Positions 13,801 to 22,800 of a DNA stretch of 64,000 nt are shown here, piece by piece. Positions within the stretch are counted from its first letter, which is position 1. Every line of letters starts with the position of its first letter. The notes beneath the pieces were generated by a model. It did not search any database. It was not told the origin of the DNA and saw only the letters and a list, made by a program, of their open reading frames with translations. This stretch comes from Galbula dea (Eukaryota; Chordata; Aves; Piciformes; Galbulidae): the NCBI GenBank assembly GCA_013399015.1, contig VWZX01010538.1, positions 868,001-932,000 of the forward strand. The letters are read 5' to 3'. Both the position numbers and the translations under genes were made by a program.

Positions 13801-16800
13801 CTGTAATTCAATCCTAATTCACTTGGTTTGCTTTATGGTAATAAGAGCCCTGTCCCACTGTCTGCTATGCATAGCATACACATTTGAATAAGAGCCCTGT
13901 CCCACTGTCTGCTACACATAGCATACACACTTGAATAAGAGCCTGTCCCACTTTCTGCTACACATAGGATACACACTTGAATAAGAGCCCTGTCCCCCTG
14001 TCTGCTACACAGAGCATACACATTTGAATAAGCACCATCTGAGCACTTTTGAGTGTTAATTGACTACTCAATGAAGGACTGCCTTTGATGACTCTTGCTT
14101 TTTGTGAATCATATAATCATAGAATAACTATGGTTGGAAAAGATCTCTGAGATCGAGACCAACCATTAACCTAACATTGCCGTGCTCACCACTAAACCAT
14201 GTCCCCAGGTACCACATCTACACATTTTTTGAACACTTCCAGGGATGATAATTACACTGCTTCCCTAGGGAGCCTGTTCCAGTGCTTGATAACCCTCTTG
14301 CTGAATAATTTTTTTCTAGTATCTAATCTGAACGTCCCCTGGCACAACTTGAAACTATTTCCTCTTGTCCTGTCACTTGTTACTTAGGAGAAAAGACTGA
14401 TAGAAACTAAAAAACCCTAAAAGCTCTTACACAAGTTACTTTTTTTCTTTCCTCGTAATATAAGTTCATTTGGTCTTGTAGTGCTTGTATATGATACTAC
14501 TTCTATTGTGTAAAAAAAAAAAAAAAGAAAGAAAACAAACTTAAATATAAGAAAGGAGATTCAAGGAGTTGCTGGGAATTATACAGGAGTATAACATGTA
14601 TACTCGTAATGATTCTGTGAAGATTGGAAAAATCTCTAAGATCAGCTATTGACCCAACACCACTATGCCTCCTAAACCATGCCACAAAGTACCACATCTA
14701 CACGTTTTTTGAACACCTCCATCCCTGGCTCCACCACTTCCATGGGCAACCTGCTCTAATGCCTAACCACTCTTCGTTTGAAGAAATTTTTCCTAATATC
14801 CAACCTGAAACTCCCCTGGAACAATTCAAGGCCATTTCCTCTTGTCCTATTGCAATATATGATTCTGTGATTCAAAAAATATTTGCTTGAGGAGAAGCAG
14901 CCAGTTTCAGTTAACTTGCTGCCATGCTCAAGCTATGATATTTCAGTGTGTCTAGTCTTTTCTTCACTTGTTTCATGAAAGGTATGCTGTTAGTGGAAAG
15001 TCCACTTTAACAGTCCTAAACCATTTATTATAATTCCATTCCACAAGTGATAGACCATTATATCTTTAATTGTGAATAATAAGAATGCACATTTTTATGA
15101 ATTTAAATGTTTTAACTTTGTCTTTTAGGAGGCTGGTTTGTATATCAACAGAGAAATGAAGTTCATAACAATTGTGGCATTGAAATATATTACCAGACAG
15201 ACATGCAGAGCACTTCTGAGAATATGTTTTTGGAGCTCTTTTGTCAAATTATCTCAGAGCCATGCTTCAATACTCTGCGTACCAAGGAACAATTAGGTAA
15301 GTTTTTCTGTAGTGATTATGTGTCTTTATACACACATGCAGCTGTGTGCTTGAACTACATGAGATGTGATGAGGTGTTCTTACCACACTTAGTGAATGCC
15401 ATTTAAGGGACACTAGGTAAATGTAAATCATTTTAACTAGTGATGACTCAAAGGAATGTTAGTCTGCACAGACAATTAATTAAGCAGAAGAAGGCCTAAT
15501 TTTTAAGATAAGCATGAAATACCTGAAACCAGCTGTGGCTTAAAAAGAACTTTGATCACTGTACAGAAAATTTCTTACCTAGAACTTTTACCAAGAAGAG
15601 AGTAGAATCAGTAGTATTTTGGTCTTTTCTGCTTGTGATCCTGCTTCCAGGTGCTCTTGATGATTCATGGGCCCTGTTTTAGGAATACTGCTGTGTGAAG
15701 TAAGCTGCCATATTGGTGAAGACCTAAGTACATTTTAGTGTTTTTAAGAATACGGCTGTTCACCTATAAGTACAAATAATTGTTACCTGAACCAGTAAGA
15801 CTAAGAACTGGTAAGGTTATTCCAAACAGGATAACAAGGAAGGACAGAAACTGTGCATGACAGTTTTCATAATAAGGAGGAAGAGTACAGTTTTTCCAAA
15901 GATGAAGAGGCAGGCAAATGTCTTGGGTGTGGTGATTGTGAACTACTAGAGGTATCGGCAAGATTAGACTTTATGTGAGCAACTAGTTGAGTCAACCATA
16001 GGGATCATGGGGATTTTAACTACCTAGGTATCTGCTGAAAATAGAGCAGAACCCACTTTATGTAGCAGTGTTTTGGAATGTGCTCTTTGCAGATTTTGTG
16101 TAGAAGTTGAAAGTTACAGCTAGAGAGAAGCCAGGGAATCAGTGAGGAAGAACTTTGTGTCCAGCACTGTGTAACTGCTAAATGATAGAGTTCACAAGAT
16201 TCGGGAGGGAAGACAGTAGAAACCCAGCAAAATTCAGTATGCTTGATGGAACTGTTAATAAGATCTCTGAGAAAGCTGAAGGAAAAAGAAGTTCACAAGT
16301 TAGCAGATTGCTAAACAGTAGTAGTAACAACAGCTCATTCAATGAATGCTTTAGCAGCATGAGAAGGAGGAAGAATGATGGAAAATAAAGTCTAAGGCTC
16401 AAAAAAAGTAAACAACCCAAAAAAGCCCCAAACGCAAAAGAACCAAAACCAACCAAACAAAAATCCCCAAACAAACAAAAACACCACCAAGAAAACGATG
16501 CAATCCTGGAATTAGAAGTCTTATGACTGACAGTTTATGGATGATGGATGAAGTACTGGAAAAATAAATACAGGTAAATGCTATATGTTTCATTTAAAAA
16601 GGAAAGAGAAAAGCAGGAAAATTACAGATCAGTCAGCTTAATTCTGTTTCCTGAAAATACAGTGTAAGTTATCAAATCAAAAGGTAACTGAGAGACTATT
16701 ACTGGGCAAACTTAGGTCAAACTAACACACCGTTTTTTACATACAAATCGTTTGGCTGTGTGGATGGAAGTGGTGCTGTCATATATCTTTTCTTGATAGT

Positions 16801-19800
16801 ATGAATGGTGTGTAATACTCTAAAACAAGCTAGAGAGAGTGCCTAGGTGGAAGTGCTACACATTTGCATACAAGACTGTTTGGAAAGTCGTGACTGGAAG
16901 AATAGATAAGAATAGTTCATTTGAAAAATGGTGTTCTGCAGAGCTTTATTGTGATGCAATACAATGTAGCATTTTCATCAAAACTCTGGATAATAGAAGA
17001 TTGAATATACTTACTAAATCTTCAGATAATACTAAGCTGGGAGAGACTGCAAGTGGGTAGGAAGATAGAATTCAAAATTAGGTTGACATTTTGGAAACAT
17101 GACTTGAGTGCAGATTCAGTTTGGTAGGAACAGTTTGAAGTTTGGCAGGAGTAATCAATGGCACAGATACAAGCTGGGAAACAAACTGAGTAGGTAGCAG
17201 TTATGTAGAAAATAATCTACAGATTACAGTGGATCAGAAGCAGAACATAAATCAGCAGTGTTACAATGCTGTGTGAAATGATGTGATATAGAAATGGGAG
17301 CTTCCCAGGTGCACACACAATAATACTCCTATATTGTTTGGGCAAGGACTTTGAAATACTATATCCAGTTTTGACATGAGCATCAAGGAACAATTAGAGA
17401 GCTATAAAAAACATTTCAAAGACTAAGATGTGACAGACTTCTTGTTTAAAAGAGGGGAAGAAGACTGAAGAAAGGTTTAGTTGTTCAGATAAGGAAAAGC
17501 TGAAAAAAAAAAAGGAAGGGAATAGTATTTTCTTTGCATTTGATTGGTAAGATGAGAAACAGTGGTCTTATATTGCAGCAAAGGGAATTAAAATTAGATG
17601 TTAAGAAAAAATAATAAGTGCCTGATGTTGAGTCTAATATAGCACTAGAGTACAGCTTAATTTCTGGTTACCTAATCCTGATCACAGAATACCTTTTGTT
17701 TTGTCTTGGTCTGCCTCATCTCTCCCCTGGGATATTTCCTCAGTGAAGTAAAGTGTTTTAAAAAAAATAAAATGGCTTATTTTGAAAACCTGCATTACTG
17801 AATTTATAGTAGCAAATTAAACTTACCAACAAATTTGCATTCCTGGCAAAGGTGCTATGTTTGGCAAACTTGATGCTGAAACGAGATTTCTGTTAATTTG
17901 TGACTCTTGTTATTTTACCCAGGTTACATTGTGTTCAGTGGTCCCCGTCGGGCAAATGGCATACAAGGACTGCGATTTATCATCCAATCTGAAAAGCCAC
18001 CACACTATTTAGAAAGCAGAGTTGAAGCATTCCTAAAAACTATGGAGAAATGCATCCAGGATATGACAGAGGAGGCCTTCCAAAAACATATCCAAGCTTT
18101 AGCAATTCGTCGTCTAGACAAACCAAAGAAGCTGTCTGCAGAATGTGCTAAATACTGGGGAGAAATCATTTCCCAGCAGTATAACTTTGACAGAGGTAAG
18201 ACAAATTGTAGTTCCTTTAAAACTGAATGCCGTAGTTTGGCTACACTTGTGACTGTTGAGTGTCATATTCATTTGGGAACAACTTAAGCTGTTTCTTAGC
18301 CTGTGCATAATTTAGTATATGTTTTTTCATTTATGTCCTGTAAGTTTTATTTCTTCTTCTGCCCTGAGAAGATACCTCATTTGTGGAGCCTATCATGTCA
18401 CTGCTGTGGGAACCGTTAGTAATAGAGGATAAATGTGTTCCCTGATGTTCACTATCTGATGGGGCTTGGCAAATGGTTCATTGACCTTCCATTCTTTCCC
18501 TTAAGGCTCAGTGGGAGTGGGTCAAGGTTTGGAAGTGGTTTGAATACAAATGCTGATGTCGCATACGCTTAAATTTCTTTCTGTGATGTTATATGTGCCT
18601 ATTCCTTGCCTGAGATGCATTCCAATGCACTTGGACATTCCTGATGGTGCACACATTCATATGAACCTTATTCCTCTTCCCATTATGCAGCTTTTTTGAG
18701 GGAGTGATGGCTTAGGCAACAGCAGGTATCTTAAATAAGATGTGACCTATCTGAGCTTAAAGTAAGCTTGAAGAAACACTCGTTTTGGGTTTAGTGGTTT
18801 TTTTTTTTTATCCATGATACTTTGAAGACTATAAGCTTGTAGAAAACCAACTTAGTGTTACTACTGCAAATGGACTGACAGTTATTTACATTGTGATACG
18901 ACATAATATTTAAGTTGTATGTTCCCCTTTTCATCATTATTTGAAGGCTTTTAATCCAAAATACTGAGGTATATTAGTAATATAGTCTCTAACATTAAAA
19001 AAAAAACCAGTTTAAGTACATACAGATCAGCTTTTCCTTGCATTTTCATCTCTCAACTCTTATTCACAGCTGTAATTTTCCATCTTCCATGCATAATATG
19101 CTTCCTACACAAAACTCACTCTGTATCCTGTGACTTCTCTTCTGCTTTGTATGCACATTATTGGCCTTCCATGATAGCAAATACAGTCTTTTTGGTCGAC
19201 AATGACTAAGTGGTCTGTTTCAAAAATGAAGAAGTTTGAATTGTCATCTAGTTTGGGCTCAGGAGAATGAGAACTGTTGACCAGGTTTCATACCCAAGTA
19301 TAAGGAGTGGTGTGGAAACTTGTCCTTTCAAGTACTTCTTTTATGTCTGGCGAAACAGTTTAATTGTTCTCTGCCTTAAGTGCTTCTCTTTTAACGTACT
19401 TGGATCTATATATTATCTCTCTGGAATTTCTTACTGCTAGCTGTGGCCCTATCTTTCATATCTAAATCCTACTCAATTTATTATTTCCCTTGACTTTTAT
19501 GTCTTTAATTCACCTCTACTCACTAGTAATTTTATTTCATTAGTGATTCTAATATTAATAGAATTGTCAAAATCAGAAATTTACATTCCAGTCTTAAGAA
19601 GTGAAAGGGGTTTTTTAAGGGTTTTACATTTTATCACCACTATTTGACTGTTATACTTAATTTAAAATTTTTCTCCCAAAGGTCATCTGGGGGTTTTTTT
19701 GTTTGTTTTATTTCCTCAATGTAGAGCTTCATATTAATGACTTGCAGCCTGCCTTACAGATGTGTTAGCTGCGTATGTGTTCTCTTGCACACATTTCTTT

Positions 19801-22800
19801 CTTGATCTTCCTGCTAACACCTCAAAAAGCAAGCATGTCTACAAGCAAAAACCATTCCTGCTTATGGAGCAATTATATGACAAGATTAGTTCATTACATT
19901 TTAATTTATATGAAGTGATGTAGCAACTGAGACATACTGTCCCCAGTTACCTTAGGGGTGATTATTCCTTAACAGGTATGATGTGGGCACCATTACATAC
20001 ATTTAAAAGTATATCTTGCCAAAGTACCCAGGTTCCTTCCATCCTGTTTCCTGTGAATAAAAGTCATGTACAATCAGTCTGCATTAAAAATGTCTAACAT
20101 TGATTTGAAGATAATGTACAGAAGTAGGCGTATCTCATTTAGCTACTGAATAAGATAAGAGCAATCAATATTCTTCAAACGTGCTTTTTTAGTGAGTCAA
20201 ATGAAATGGACTTACTGAAGTATAATTTTCTGTCAAGCTTCCAAGGGCACTTTTAGTGATGCAAGTATTAGCTTGAAAGTTAACAATGAAAAGCATACCA
20301 TTTGCAGTCAATTACAGCATCTGAATTTGAAAGAAATACACTTTGAATAAGTAGTGTGCTAATAACCAGCTATGATTGCAGACTTGTTATAATTTTTACT
20401 ATTGTTGTGCAGATAACATTGAAGTGGCTTATCTAAAGACCCTGACCAAGGAAGATATTATACAGTTCTACAAGGTAAGTTAGTCATGTAGTTAACATGT
20501 TACTTGGAAAGAGATATATAGATATTAGGTATATTCAAGTAGATAAAACTGGATGTTATGTGAGAGAACTGTGAAAGCATGTATATGAGCCTGGTTTAAG
20601 CACATGATATGATTGATGCAGGTAACAGTTTTGTTTCCTGATGTTACTTTGTTTAATGGCAACTAGCATACTATAAAAACTGTGGAGAGGGATTGGGTTT
20701 TGTTGTGGTGTGTTTGGTTTTGGTTTGTGGGTTTTGTTGGTTTTTTTGTGGGGTTTTTGCTGTTGTTTTTTTGTGGTTTGTCGTTTTGTTTTTTTAAAAT
20801 GTGTTATTAGCACCTCTTATTGTCCTTGTCTTGTTTATGCTTTCCTTATGAATAAAAAATGTGCTACACTGTGACCAAGCTTGGCCAAAATTACAAATTT
20901 GTTCTTTTTATTTTTCTACTTTTCAGTCAGTAAATGATTCAGACATTTTGTGTGCATGAATTGCAAATGAAACAGATATTTTAAAATCTTTGTTCATTGT
21001 AAATCATTGCTTTTTTTCTTTCTCTCATAGTTAGGCAAAGCAAAGGAACAGCGTAATGATGCAATAACTGCATTGCAATGCAGCATGAAGTTGATAGATA
21101 CCTAATATTAATAACTGAAATATTATGGGGGGGGGGGGTGTCTCTCCCCCCAGAATAAATTGGGCCTTATTCTTTCTGGTTTGTGTCAAATTTCATAGGC
21201 AATGATAATTTACTGTGTTGTGAAGTGTACACACTGTTTACTACTTATGGAGCAGCTAATAGCTCAGGAAATACTTTGGAAAATAATGTAGAAGTATGTT
21301 TTTGGAACTTATTATTGGATGGAGAAAATTCTGCCCATGAAGAAGCATGGGTATGTGTGTATCTGCGTTCTTTCTTTTTCCCTTGAGAGAGCTGATGTCT
21401 TTCAAAATGGTTTCTCCTTTGTTTTCTCTTATCCTTTTCACTAGCCAAGGTCATTTTTACATTACCATCTATTTTTCTGAGATTTAGTCTTAATGCTTAA
21501 AACTGCTTCTTATTTACATGGCACAGTGAACACTAACATCTTTGCTTTGTGGTTTGTTCGGATTTTTTGAATAGTTTTCATAGCCTGGGTGAAGATACCC
21601 AGCAAATACAAACTTAGTAAATGGAATGTCAGTAGCAATAAATGATAACTTGGAACAAGTATCCACATTCTGGTTTTGTAGGAGTCTGTACTGTTTTGCT
21701 TACACTACTGCACAATACATGATTATCCAATACTCTATAGCAGAAATAACTAGCTGGATAGGTGAAAATAGTCCAGATGAGTTAAATAAGTCTGTTCAGG
21801 GTTATGTGCTTCCAGAAGGCTGCTAGGGATTGAAAATTCTGAAGAGATTTTAGGTTGCATTCCTGGTACTATGATAGTTAATGGCTGAGTTCCTATGACT
21901 TCCAGTTTTTCTGAGTCCTAAACAGTACATGAATTTCTTAACTTGATTTAAAAAAAAATGCAAAGCACTGTGTGGATATTTTTTAATAAGTTTTGAAGGG
22001 ACATCCCAAAATTCATCCCACATTTTAAAGCTTAAATTAAAATTTAAATGCTCTCATTCTTTTCCTGCTTTATAAATATTATGTCTAAGTGGTACTTCCC
22101 ACCCTTGAAGGACTTGATGTTTTTTACTATAGGTGTTGTTGGCAATAGATGCTCCCAGAAGACACAAGGTATCAGTACATGTCCTTGCAAGGGAAATGGA
22201 TTCCTGTAAGTATTGTGCTGAATATAGTATTTAATCAATTCCCATTCAAGCAAGTCGTAGTTAAAGACAACCATGTTATATGATACAAATGCTCTATAAG
22301 AACAACTCAACTCTGGAGATTATATGCCTTTCAGAGGAAAAAGTATTTCTTCTTATAGGTTTTCTTCACATAGAAGCTTCAAATTTTCTAATTGTGACCA
22401 CGTTCTTCAGCTACTCTGAAGTACATTGAAATTAAAACAGTACATCTTAAAATAACACTTCTTTTTCAGTGAGATATTTTAAAACATAAAAATTCCATAA
22501 CAGTCCTACAGGGAAATAAAAAATTAGGATTTCCAGTTATCAATACAATGTGGTGGGTTTTTTTCCTGACAAGCAATGAATGTTCACAGTTTTATTCAAG
22601 CACTCTCAAAGGAAAAAAAGCCCCAACAAAACCAACAATAAACAAACAAACAAAAAGTGACCCTTTGGGAATGTCAAACATTTACATTTAAACTTCAGAA
22701 AAACAAATTTTATTAGGTTTTATTTTGCAATAATCTACCTTAGCTGTGCATTGTAAAATGTGTTGTTCCATTGTATAATTCAAGAAGGAAAACATTTTAA

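Larger units (their letters stand above)
13502..15128 (+). other. IDE: IDE intron 19
   Basis: A repeat-laden intron. It holds a + strand CR1 tail (13745-13815), a four-copy 47-bp minisatellite (13840-14032) and two minus-strand CR1 copies (14108-14400 and 14608-14880). Acceptor ttgtcttttag. Confidence 0.88.
15297..17922 (+). other. IDE: IDE intron 20
   Basis: A 2.6-kb intron, most of which is an old, decayed + strand CR1-like LINE (about 15930-17650). It includes an A/C-rich tract at 16399-16497. Acceptor tgttattttacccag. Confidence 0.8.
20475..22132 (+). other. IDE: IDE intron 22
   Basis: A 1.7-kb intron with a T/G-only tract at 20694-20794 and a 12-G run followed by a C run at 21127-21151. 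Nothing else is recognised. Acceptor gttttttactatag. Confidence 0.82.

Noticed and set aside
13840..14032. CRISPR-like array
   Set aside because: Whole 47-bp units repeat head to tail with no unique spacers. It is a minisatellite inside a vertebrate intron.
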